A stretch of 64,000 nt of DNA, taken from positions 1,302,001 through 1,366,000 of the forward strand of contig NC_026744.1 in assembly GCF_000210295.1 (NCBI RefSeq). The letters run 5' to 3'. Made by a program: the position numbers and the translations under genes. Shown piece by piece: positions 41,453 through 50,722 of the stretch (positions are counted from its first letter, which is position 1; every line of letters begins with the position of its first letter). This DNA comes from Trypanosoma brucei gambiense DAL972 (taxonomy: Eukaryota > Euglenozoa > Kinetoplastea > Trypanosomatida > Trypanosomatidae). The notes below the pieces were generated by a model. That model did no database searches. It worked only from the letters and a program-made list of their open reading frames with translations, and was not told where the DNA came from.

Positions 41453-42781
41453 ATGCCACGTCAGACTACTTTGTCCGTCGTCTGCCTGAGCACCGGCAGA
41501 GGGGCTTCGATGGTGTATGAGGGGAACTGTAGCACAGCCTATGTGCTCTGCGTGGGTGACGCCCCGGTTGTTCTCTTTGGTATTGGATACGGAGTGACTC
41601 GCCAGTGTCTCCGCTACTTCGGTACCATCCCCACTAATATTGCAGTGTTTTCTAACCGTTCCCATATGTCAGCAGAACTCCCCGTGGTGATTGCTGTTGA
41701 AGGCCGCAAGGGGAGGCACCCCCGGATCGTCGCTAGCGAAACGGTGATGATGCGCCTCATGCAGCACAGGTTGGCGGAAATGCACTCCCGAGCAGCGTTC
41801 GGTGTACCCGGGGAGGGCGGTGTTTGCGACTTTGTCAATCTCCAAACCGATGAATCATCTCCAACAGTACCGTACCGTCTGCCCGACTTTCCATCTGTCT
41901 CCCTTGTGGCGTTCGACGCGGTTTCTTCACTGGAGAGTTCCTGTGGATTCGTTGTGCTGCATCATGGCAGTCCTGTACTTGCGCTGACAGGAGACTGTGC
42001 GTACGACGCGCAACGATACCAAGAGGTGCTCCGTATGGCACCCGTGGTCATTGTCGACGGACGGAAGAAAGGTTCGCCGGACCATGCTTCGTTTGCTGAT
42101 ATTACCCGCGCGGTGGATGACTGCAGGAGCAATGGCGGAGGACCACGTAGAGTATTCATTGGGCAGTATGGGGCCCCGGCTGATGCACCACCAGTTGTTT
42201 CTGGTGCAACAGTGCTTCCGATCGTGGAGGGCGCTGTGGTGGAACTAAGCGAGGGAGTATGCATTGGGGATGCAGAGGAGCTGCTTGTTCCACCAGCACC
42301 ATCGGCGATAGACATGTGCGAAAGCACCAAAACCGTATGTTGTGATAGATCCGAGGGAGACGAAGCACCGAGCTCTTTCGTCATGCGCATGGCCCACACT
42401 GGAGGTGGCGGAGGACAAGATGCACTGCATGAAGGGAGCTCATGCAGGAGGGGACGGGGTGCCGGCATTGGGGACTGGCAGTGTGGAGGAAAGGAAGCTG
42501 TGATTGTAACCGAAGCGAATTTGGGGAGCATAGGTGTATCTGCAGCGTTCGAAGAGTACATGCAACGGGCTTATTGCGCCCTCCAGAGGTATCCCACGCA
42601 GGAGGGGGGTGTGAGTGGGGTTGTCCAGATGCGCAGCAACAACACAAACGCCCCGCGAGGGCCCAACGAAGCGCCACCCAGTAGGGCACAGTCTGCAGAG
42701 GTTCCTAATAGGCCTCGTGGTGAGGAGTCGACGAAGCACACCACAGGGTACACATGCAGATTCACGGCTCTGAAGACATGA
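41453..42781 (+). CDS. Metallo-beta-lactamase-fold protein with degenerate active site
   Basis: The 442-residue protein resembles the RNase Z/MBL fold. GNCSTAYVLCVGDAPVVLFG and GYGVTRQCLRYFG (~45-57) match the strand and helix preceding the metal motif in tRNase Z. The following segment SNRSHMSAELP (67-77) occupies the place of HxHxDHxxGLP, but the metal-binding His and Asp are replaced. Later elements remain: LTGDC (Asp of the GDT motif) and DHASFADI (compare THST). The C-terminal ~150 residues are Gly/Ser/Pro-rich and disordered. Most likely a non-catalytic MBL-fold protein. The upstream TTG at 41312 is not used because its extension is compositionally unlike the protein. Confidence 0.65.
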   Translation: MPRQTTLSVVCLSTGRGASMVYEGNCSTAYVLCVGDAPVVLFGIGYGVTRQCLRYFGTIPTNIAVFSNRSHMSAELPVVIAVEGRKGRHPRIVASETVMMRLMQHRLAEMHSRAAFGVPGEGGVCDFVNLQTDESSPTVPYRLPDFPSVSLVAFDAVSSLESSCGFVVLHHGSPVLALTGDCAYDAQRYQEVLRMAPVVIVDGRKKGSPDHASFADITRAVDDCRSNGGGPRRVFIGQYGAPADAPPVVSGATVLPIVEGAVVELSEGVCIGDAEELLVPPAPSAIDMCESTKTVCCDRSEGDEAPSSFVMRMAHTGGGGGQDALHEGSSCRRGRGAGIGDWQCGGKEAVIVTEANLGSIGVSAAFEEYMQRAYCALQRYPTQEGGVSGVVQMRSNNTNAPRGPNEAPPSRAQSAEVPNRPRGEESTKHTTGYTCRFTALKT

Positions 42782-43070
42782 CGGGGAACGGTAGTGACAC
42801 CGTTCTGCCCGTTCATTTCTTCTTTTGCGTCTACATCCACATTTGTGCTGCAGCCCTACGCCTCCCCTTGGCATGCGCGTTCAGAGGATGTGGCGAAAGG
42901 TGGTACGGTAGGCGTCGGGAAGTTGCTTGCTGCTACCACATGGGTAATTTGCTGTATTCTGTCATATCCCTTTGTTTGTGTAGTTTCTTCTCTGCTCAGT
43001 GGATTTCAACTTCTCTTTCCGTCACTTCACAATACCACCCAACTAGGTACACTACATCCTGACTAACCGG

Positions 43071-43619
43071 ATGCCCGACTCGCCGACATCCCAGCGTTGC
43101 GCAGGCTCTAACAATCGGAAACCCAAGCGTGTTGCAACGAGGAAAGCGGATGGCGGAGATCAGCCTCTCGCTGTGAACGGCCCATCATCGCCGGAGTGTA
43201 TCCGTACGAGGACACAAAAGTTAGAAAAGGAACTGCGTGAGCTTGTTCTCCGCAACAGGTCCAGGCACGAGCGGCTGCAGAACATGAGGAATCGTGCCAC
43301 ATTGTCAAGCCCTCCACCGTCAGGCCCTCAGTCGTTCGAGCGTGCAGCAAGGCCGTCAGATGAATCAAAGCCGAGGAGCGAAACGGAGGGGAGGAATAAG
43401 CTTCCTAATCTGTACAAGTGTTTTGACGAGGCGCGAACGAAGTCGCTCTTGGAGTACGAAAAAAATAAAGGGAGCAAAGAGTCTTGTATGTACTCTTCGT
43501 ACATACCGCGCGACGCAGACCTCACGCCGAGGGGGAAGCAGCGAGACGCGATGAAAGATCCCGACTCTTTCAGCCTTCGATTCTGTAGCAAGTTGCACCC
43601 AAGAGACGACTCTAGATAA
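43071..43619 (+). CDS. Small basic hypothetical protein
   Basis: A 182-residue hydrophilic protein, rich in Arg, Lys, Ser and Pro. One short coiled coil (~42-72, RTQKLEKELRELVLRNRSRH) sits between disordered ends. The C-terminal third (LPNLYKCFDEARTKSLLEY, CMYSSYIPRDADLTPRGK) is more ordered. No family recognised and no targeting signal. Coding support comes from codon use, a clean ATG and placement between plausible processing signals. Confidence 0.62.
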   Translation: MPDSPTSQRCAGSNNRKPKRVATRKADGGDQPLAVNGPSSPECIRTRTQKLEKELRELVLRNRSRHERLQNMRNRATLSSPPPSGPQSFERAARPSDESKPRSETEGRNKLPNLYKCFDEARTKSLLEYEKNKGSKESCMYSSYIPRDADLTPRGKQRDAMKDPDSFSLRFCSKLHPRDDSR

Positions 43620-43925
43620 GATTTTTGGAATCGTTAGGAGAGAGAGGTGCGTGTGTGGGGGGGGGGGGAAGGGGGCGGTGAATAGCTATGGGGGACCACC
43701 GTGTTCTCTTTCCTCACTTTGTGTGTGCTCTCTGGTTGAACTCCTACACCCCGAGATGTCCGTTTGTGAAAATGTGTATGTATTGCAGTAGCCTAATTAC
43801 GCTGGAACTGTTATTTGTGCTCTCCTTTCAATGTATCATGCATCGTGCTTGTTTTCCTTTGGGCCGACGTGCGCGCTGTTGTGTCACTTGTCACACTGTG
43901 TTTGATTTTTTTGCATAATCTTAGG
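43620..43925. other. Intergenic region with abutting acceptor
   Basis: Short region with a G10 run near 43658-43667. The tract gtttgatttttttgcataatcttag ends in AG at 43923-43924, one base before the next ATG (43926). Confidence 0.6.
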
Positions 43926-44924
43926 ATGGCAGGATTGCAGAGTGCTTTAGCGTATCGACTTGCTTTAGTTGACCAAGAAAGGCAACAGCAGCAACAAGGG
44001 TATGATTTCCTGCGGCGGTCCCTGCTCCATAAGGTTGTTGCTGCATGTGCTCAGGGAGGCTCAGCAGCCAAACTCGATCACCACGGAGGTCGGGTCTCGT
44101 CGAGTGACGAACTGGTTATTAGGGATGAACGTGGGATTGCCAGTACTGGTGATAGCGATGTAGTGTCTAATGCGGGGGATGACATGACGGGTGTCAGTGT
44201 TTCGTCACAACGGCCCAGTCCAGATGAGGAAACGGAGGAGCCTCCTTCACGGAAGTTGTTGGGCTTCCAACGTACCCCTATGGAGTCCGTCAGTGCGAAA
44301 GGCAAGAAGCGCGAGGAGGGAACTTTTGGCGCAGGGATGTTGGAGACCACCGGAGGGCGCTTGCAGGGCTTGGACGATTCCGATGTAGTTCCAAGTTTCC
44401 GTCCCACTATTTCGCTAGTCTCAGCCAGACTGGCGCGACAACGGCGGTTGAAAGATCGTGCGGAGGGTTTACCCATTTCAGAGTACCTTTTTCAGCGAGG
44501 TAAGGCCACTAACAGGGTCAGCAAGCAAGAGCAAGGTGAGACTGTCCGTGCACATGCGGATCCCACAGTAGCAACGAGGGTGAGAAAGGTGACCTTCACA
44601 GCATCTACCATGGAAAGACTGTACTCAAACCCAAAGGGGAAGCAAGGGAACGACACTCAACATAGAAAGCAGCAGTTACAGGATATCTCCCCGACCGATA
44701 TAGATCTCCCCTTTCATCCGTTGATATCGGAGAGGGCAGCGAAGCTACAGAGGGGAACGAGCAGAAAGGTGCATGATGACCTATACGAACATGGAGTCCG
44801 AAGGCAACTACAGAAGAATTGCGCTCAGCCGCGGAACGAACCCTCGTTTCACCCTACCATTAACCAGGTGAGCGAGATGATTGTTAGGGGGTTGTCCAAC
44901 CCTGGCGTAGCGGGGCTGACGTAA
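43926..44924 (+). CDS. FxPxI-repeat protein
   Basis: A 332-residue hydrophilic protein with at least three related motifs: SFRPTISLVSARLARQRR, then LPFHPLISERAAKLQRGTSR with DDLYEHG, and SFHPTINQVSEMIVRGL. A partial fourth element is ATRVRKVTFTASTMERLYSN. Motifs of the type FxPxIxxxSxxL followed by a LYxxG or LFxRG box recur in many kinetoplastid proteins, several of them cytoskeletal; function here is unknown. An N-terminal helix with a Gln run (~17-27) precedes an acidic disordered region. The frame opens upstream through TTG 43815 only; the ATG at 43926 lies beside a splice-acceptor AG. Confidence 0.68.
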   Translation: MAGLQSALAYRLALVDQERQQQQQGYDFLRRSLLHKVVAACAQGGSAAKLDHHGGRVSSSDELVIRDERGIASTGDSDVVSNAGDDMTGVSVSSQRPSPDEETEEPPSRKLLGFQRTPMESVSAKGKKREEGTFGAGMLETTGGRLQGLDDSDVVPSFRPTISLVSARLARQRRLKDRAEGLPISEYLFQRGKATNRVSKQEQGETVRAHADPTVATRVRKVTFTASTMERLYSNPKGKQGNDTQHRKQQLQDISPTDIDLPFHPLISERAAKLQRGTSRKVHDDLYEHGVRRQLQKNCAQPRNEPSFHPTINQVSEMIVRGLSNPGVAGLT

Positions 44925-45475
44925 CCTGGGAGGTGTTATCTCTTCGGATAGCATGCACACAAGTATAGATATAGCGGTGAATGGACCCATCACAGGGCAC
45001 TCGGTTCGCCCCGGTCGGCGTACATGAGTTGGTGGGAAATGCCGCGAGTGTATCACGTTTTATGAAAGCCTTTTACATATATATATATAACGCTTACTGA
45101 CCGCACCGGGCGATTGCTTGCCTCTGTTTGTGCCCCGTGTGTGGATGTGAATTGTTAGGACCGAATCACGCCACAGCAGCTATCAGGCTGCACCATCGGA
45201 AGCCACTGGTTGCATCCCGGGGCGCACCACAATACACGTCGTTTGCAGGTGTGGTATCCACCATGGGCAAAGGGGTTCGTTGGTCTGCCGGTTCGCTGCA
45301 CGAAGCGTGTAGCTAACATCGTATTTCATACTTTATCCGTGGTTTTGCGCACAAACTTCCTGACCGTCGTACCTTCCTTCTATTTGTCAATTGCTGATAC
45401 CCAAATCTATTTGGCGTGTATTACGCACCTTTTTTTTCACCTTCATTTGTTGCTAACCCTTCAAAGAGCAGTTGG
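44925..45475. other. Intergenic region
   Basis: A TA tract (45077-45088) and a pyrimidine-rich stretch (45428-45462) with nearby AG precede the next gene. No gene seen. Confidence 0.65.
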
Positions 45476-47020
45476 ATGGCGAAAAAGGGTAAAAAGAATT
45501 CGGCGCCGCAGTTGGTGGCACCGGAGCCGGTGGCAGACGAACTTGAGGTGGATATCCTGTGGGACGCCGTCAAAGAAGTAGATGATAAACCTCCTTTCAT
45601 GGATGGGACACACCTGGACGCCACACGTGCGTTGTTCAAACTGGAGAAAACAGGACGCGGCGCACCGGATGTTCCGCACAATTTTTTCCAACTTCGGGAA
45701 AGAAACCTCAGCGTCGTGCGTGCCCGGGACCGTTTTGTGTTGGCTGAGCAGCGGCTGAAAGAGAGAATGGAGGTGGACGAAGGCCTGCAGGACGATGATC
45801 AGTGTTTTCTATCACTGAAGCAAAGTGAGGGCGAAGAGTACCTGCGGGAGAGGAGAGCTGCCATGGAAAACATTGCTGGTGTTAAGTCAGCACTGGTGGA
45901 GGACCAACTCGGCTTGATTACACGTATGGAGGAGGCGGCCGAAGACTTCTTCCGAGGCTGGAATGACTTATTAGAGGAGGTAACCGCACTCGCCACTGGG
46001 GACAGCAAAGTGAGCGCCGCGTTCGAAGAGAAACGAACTCTCACCAAAACGTTTAGGGAAGCGGAGGAACAGTATTTTCACGACCACGGGGAGCACGTTG
46101 TGGGCATCCGAGAAATGCGAAGGGAGACCAAGCGGCAGCAGGATGAAATGCTTCAGTCGATGGTAACGCGTCTCGGGGCAGGTGTAGTGGAAATGGCAAG
46201 GTTGTCTGTGGAAGAACTAGAGGACAAGGCAGCCCAGCAAGAAGAAACAACGCGGCTTATTTCAGAACTCATGAAGGTTCAAGGGAAGTCTACCGTGTTG
46301 GAAAAGCAGACAATTGCCATTAATGAGCACCGTGCCACGCTACAACGGTTGATAGATCTGGAGGTGCAAAAGCAGGAGTTCTGTATCCTGCGTCAGAAAC
46401 AGATCGAGTCCGATTTGAAAACTCTTTCTGAAACTGTAAAGCACAACAACGAGCAGTTACTTCTCTTGTCAAGTAACGCCGCTCCTTGCCAGGAATACAA
46501 AAAGCTGCTGCCGATGATCCCCACTTCTCCCAACACCATTTCCAACCTAACGAATGTGCAGGACAAGAGCCTGCTGTTGCTGACGGTGGAGGCTAAGCGG
46601 CAGCTTGAAGGGCTAGACGCTGAGCTGAAAACTCTGAAAGATGAGCTCGCTACACTTAGGAGGCGCCACATTGTGCATCTAAGCGGCAAGTATAAACCAA
46701 CAGCTACGGATGGGCCCCTAAGTGCCATGAAGAAAACTGCGGAGTTAGGTATCGAGACAACGAGCGCTATTCGGTCCGCAGTTCTAAACTCTTTGGAGCA
46801 GGTGTGCCGTTGCCTTGGATGTACGGAAGATGCAGAAGCACCTGGAGATCCTCTGGAGCGTCTTTTTGCCATAACAGATGTGGAAGAACGGAAAGCTGTA
46901 CAATTGTACGTGTCGAGATGCATCAGTAAACTGTTTAGTTCAGAATGCCCTACGGCTTTGCCAGTTCCATTCCCCAGGAGTTCGGAGGGTATACAATGGG
47001 ATATGTTGCCTTCACACTGA
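45476..47020 (+). CDS. Long coiled-coil protein, possibly flagellar or basal body
   Basis: A 514-residue protein that is mostly charged coiled coil (~85-430) after a basic Lys-rich start (MAKKGKKNSAP) and acidic linker. The lysine-rich start, long central coil and a segment around REMRRETKRQQDEMLQSMV with VVEMARLSVEELEDKAAQQEE recall CFAP157/BBOF1-type basal-body proteins, but similarity is only of pattern. A globular C-terminal part (~430-514) contains CRCLGCTEDAEAPGDPLERL and VQLYVSRCISKLF. No signal or membrane segment. The ATG at 45476 is chosen over upstream non-ATG codons in a pyrimidine tract. Confidence 0.65.
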   Translation: MAKKGKKNSAPQLVAPEPVADELEVDILWDAVKEVDDKPPFMDGTHLDATRALFKLEKTGRGAPDVPHNFFQLRERNLSVVRARDRFVLAEQRLKERMEVDEGLQDDDQCFLSLKQSEGEEYLRERRAAMENIAGVKSALVEDQLGLITRMEEAAEDFFRGWNDLLEEVTALATGDSKVSAAFEEKRTLTKTFREAEEQYFHDHGEHVVGIREMRRETKRQQDEMLQSMVTRLGAGVVEMARLSVEELEDKAAQQEETTRLISELMKVQGKSTVLEKQTIAINEHRATLQRLIDLEVQKQEFCILRQKQIESDLKTLSETVKHNNEQLLLLSSNAAPCQEYKKLLPMIPTSPNTISNLTNVQDKSLLLLTVEAKRQLEGLDAELKTLKDELATLRRRHIVHLSGKYKPTATDGPLSAMKKTAELGIETTSAIRSAVLNSLEQVCRCLGCTEDAEAPGDPLERLFAITDVEERKAVQLYVSRCISKLFSSECPTALPVPFPRSSEGIQWDMLPSH

Positions 47021-47848
47021 TACTTTGGTTGACGATACAAAAGCAAGAGTTGGCCCCGGAGTTTCCGCTATGGTGTTGTCTTTACCTTCCCATCTCCCTA
47101 GTGGGGGGGGGGGAGGAAATTTATGCTCCTTGTATACCTTCTCCTACCCCCAGTTTAGTAGAGTTCGATGGCATCAATATGACATATTAAACCGTGGGTG
47201 TAGTTAAGTGAATACCATCATTAATTGGACTATCAGATGTTAGTGTAGTATCGGGTGTCAGTGGCAAGTGCAAGAGGAGAAGGAGGTAAATTTCTCCCGA
47301 TTCGTCAAAGTCACGTTACGGCCTGTTACCGATTGGCAGAACCCTTTCGTGTTGGAAACCACACTCAACCGCCCCATTTTAGGTGTGCTTATGTGTTTTG
47401 TCTCTTCTCTCTTTCCCATCCACACACACACACACACACGAACACAAAGGCCTAAAATCCCACTAAAAACGTTACTGCGACACTATCACTCACAAAATTC
47501 ACTACTTTTAACCTTGTTTATTATTGTAATAATAAATGAATGGATTAACCCTCTACTTAGACACAAGGAGAAGTTACATTAAAGCACAGTTAAGTTGAGG
47601 GGAAAGCGCAAGCAAAGGGATTGAAGGCGAAAGTGACTTTCCACTACGTTTTTTCAGCAGTTCATCGAAAATCGGCAAAAAAAAAGTGGGTGTATTTAAA
47701 AAAGGAAACATATACGGACGTGAATATAAGAAACATCGAAGAAATAGGAGAACAACATATTGAAAAATAACACAAACACATTTTCTAAAAAAAAAAAAAA
47801 GACAAACAGTAGTAGTATAGATTTGCAGGGGTCTACAACGGTACTGAA
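47021..47848. other. Intergenic region before the surface-protein genes
   Basis: Contains a G10 run (47105-47114), a CA microsatellite (47422-47440) and an AT-rich purine-biased region with an A14 run near 47787-47800. Composition changes to A/T-rich from about 47450 onward, marking the start of the accessory region. No gene seen. Confidence 0.65.
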
Positions 47849-50058
47849 ATGAATCGCATACTGTTTGCACTTGCCATCATCTTTTATTTACCGGTTCCCC
47901 TCACCGTCATCAAGGGGAGCTGTAAAGAAATTCCGACCCACCAGCAGCCACAGGCCCCTTACATACCAAATATTCAAAAGCAAACAAAAGAGGTATTGAC
48001 ACCATCGCAACAAGAAGATAAACAGAATTTTTCTCCAACGCTCCACAAAATAGAAAATGCGCGGCAGTTCCACTACGACGACCCAACAAATATCGACGGA
48101 AACAAAAGCATTCAGCATCAAACCACAGTAACAGACGTCAATGACAATAACAGTGCCACACTTCCAATGAGGATGAAGATGATACCGCAGTAACAGACGT
48201 CAATGACAATAACAGTGCCCACACTTCCAATGAGGATGAAGAGGAAGATGAGGATGAAGATGATACCGCAGTAACAGACGTCAATGACAATAACAGTGCC
48301 AACACTTCCAATGAGGATGAAGGGGAAGATGAGGATGAAGATGATACCGCAGTAACAGACGTCAATGACAATAACAGTGCCCACACTTCCAATGAGGATG
48401 AAGATGATACCGCAGTAACAGATGTCAATGACAATAACAATGTCAACACTACAACGATGATGAAGAGGACGATGAGGATGAAGATGATACCGCAGTAACA
48501 GACGTCAATGACAATAACAGTGCCAACACTTCCAATGAGGATGAAGAGGAAGATGAGGATGAAGATGATACCGCAGTAACAGACGTCAATGACAATAACA
48601 GTGCCAACACTTCCAATGAGGATGAAGAGGAAGATGAGGATGAAGATGATACCGCAGTAACAGACGTCAATGACAATAACAGTGCCCACACTTCCAATGA
48701 GGATGAAGAGGAAGATGAGGATGAAGATGATACCGCAGTAACAGACGTCAATGACAATAACAGTGCCCACACTTCCAATGAGGATGAAGAGGAAGATGAG
48801 GATGAAGATGATACCGCAGTAACAGACGTCAATGACAATAACAGTGCCAACACTTCCAATGAGGATGAAGAGGAAGATGAGGATGAAGATGATACCGCAG
48901 TAACAGACGTCAATGACAATAACAGTGCCAACACTTCCAATGAGGATGAAGGGGAAGATGAGGATGAAGATGATACCGCAGTAACAGACGTCAATGACAA
49001 TAACAGTGCCCACACTTCCAATGAGGATGAAGAGGAAATGGGATGAAGATGATACCGCAGTAACAGACGTCAATGACAATAACAGTGCCAACACTTCCAA
49101 TGAGGATGAAGAGGAAGATGAGGATGAAGATGATACCGCAGTAACAGACGTCAATGACAATAACAGTGCCCACACTTCCAATGAGGATGAAGAGGAAGAT
49201 GAGGATGAAGATGATACCGCAGTAACAGACGTCAATGACAATAACAGTGCCCACACTTCCAATGAGGATGAAGAGGAAGATGAGGATGAAGATGATACCG
49301 CAGTAACAGACGTCAATGACAATAACAGTGCCCACACTTCCAATGAGGATGAAGAGGAAGATGAGGATGAAGATGATACCGCAGTAACAGACGTCAATGA
49401 CAATAACAGTGCCCACACTTCCAATGAGGATGAAGATGATACCGCAGTAACAGACGTCAATGACAATAACAGTGCCCACACTTCCAATGAGGATGAAGAG
49501 GAAGATGAGGATGAAGATGATACCGCAGTAACAGACGTCAATGACAATAACAGTGCCCACACTTCCAATGAGGATGAAGAGGAAGATGAGGATGAAGATG
49601 ATACCGCAGTAACAGACGTCAATGACAATAACAGTGCCCACACTTCCAATGAGGATGAAGATGATACCGCAGTAACAGACGTCAATGACAATAACAGTGC
49701 CCACACTTCCAATGAGGATGAAGAGGAAGATGAGGATGAAGATGATACCGCAGTAACAGACGTCAATGACAATAACAGTGCCCACACTTCCAATGAGGAT
49801 GAAGAGGAAGATGAGGATGAAGATGATACCGCAGTAACAGACGTCAATGACAATAACAGTGCCCACACTTCCAATGAGGATGAAGGGGAAGAGGAACTGG
49901 AGTTTACCATTGCTCCTTCTCCTGTTTTTTTACCTCATCCACCGGTAAGTGATGAAAATTCCACTCTTCTGGATGGGAATGATCTCTCCGTTGACAGGGG
50001 TAATTATTGTTCATTGCTATTTTCCTTCGTGTTTGTGTTTCTTACCTTTGTCGTCTAA
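47849..50058 (+). pseudogene. Acidic tandem-repeat surface protein gene with indels
   Basis: The 5' end encodes a signal peptide (MNRILFALAIIFYLPVPLTV) and a hydrophilic ~75-residue domain. A tandem array follows (about 48126-49885; 23 copies of the conserved core by my count), mostly in 81-bp (27-residue) and 63-bp (21-residue) units that encode DTAVTDVNDNNSA plus acidic DE-rich spacers. The 3' end encodes a unique stretch and a hydrophobic tail (SLLFSFVFVFLTFVV) preceded by Asp/Asn, typical of GPI addition. Three indels break the frame: minus 1 near 48155, minus 1 near 48455 and minus 2 near 49038; these three alone account for the frame difference between the two ends. Either a decaying gene or repeat-assembly error. 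Confidence 0.75.
48126..49885 (+). repeat. Coding tandem repeat, 81/63 bp units
   Basis: Twenty-three copies of a core (ccgcagtaacagacgtcaat and following) differ mainly by presence or absence of an 18-bp acidic block and by Asn/His alternation (gccaac or gcccac). Units are multiples of three, so the reverse strand also stays open for about 590 codons. Confidence 0.93.
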
Positions 50059-50164
50059 CGTTTTATTTTGCTGTCTTAAACCTTAAATATACTTTTCGAT
50101 TGTAGTTTTAGTGTTGTTTGGTTATATTCTTTTACATAAAAGATTTTGTTCATTTTATTTTTCA

Positions 50165-50508
50165 CCTTAGCAGTGAATCTACGAAGTTCTCTTTCGCACA
50201 TTTCACTGATGTGAACCACACCCTCTCGCACATAATTAGTTATTGATTTAATACTGCATATAAATCTATTTTATATATTTTTTAAATATTTACTGCTGCT
50301 TTCTACCAGCCTTGAGGCGCATGCAGTCGCCCAAAAATAAGTGGACATCGCAGTAGATTTATTGTGGAGTGATATCAATAAGCTTGCGCGCGTGTATATG
50401 AGACCCGTTTCCTCTCTTCTTTTTAGTGGTGCTCCTATTTTCCTTGTTTTGGTGTTTGTTTTTTCGTATGTGTGTGTGTGTGTGTGTGTGTGTGTCATGC
50501 TGTTGCAT
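50165..50508 (+). repeat. Direct repeat copy 1 (~344 bp)
   Basis: Nearly identical to 51929-52270. It starts ccttagcagtgaatctacga and ends after a GT microsatellite and catgctgttgcat. It begins ~107 bp after the acidic repeat gene and probably belongs to its 3' UTR. The two copies differ by a few substitutions and GT repeat number. Confidence 0.92.
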
Positions 50509-50722
50509 GTACGACGCCGCATATTATCCGTATCTTTTAGTTCGGTTTTTGCTCCTGTAGTTTTAATGGTATCGTAACGCTCTGTATACATATTCCAAGT
50601 TATTCATGCTTATTAATTAAATTGTGTATCGTTTCTTTTTTTAAAAAAACCTTTGTTCTTCTTGACGTTAGGCATATTATTGTTATAGTAGGGTATAGCC
50701 TTTACATTTTCGTCGTGTTAAA
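50509..50722. promoter_or_regulatory. Processing region upstream of the helical surface gene
   Basis: Holds a T7A7 palindrome (50636-50649), then a pyrimidine-rich stretch (50650-50662) ending in GTTAG at about 50671, a likely trans-splice acceptor ~50 nt before ATG 50723. Confidence 0.55.

Noticed and set aside
41962..42561. 199-codon minus-strand frame within the MBL-fold gene
   Set aside because: Shadow of a GC-rich coding region on the opposite strand; Ser/Pro/Thr-rich without structure.
48126..49885. CRISPR-like array
   Set aside because: The repeats are contiguous, coding, multiples of 3 bp and have no unique spacers; the genome is eukaryotic.
48138..49910. 590-codon open frame on the minus strand across the repeat array
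   Set aside because: It arises because the sense repeats are multiples of 3 bp and lack reverse-strand stops. It has no signal, no unique ends and no codon-usage support.
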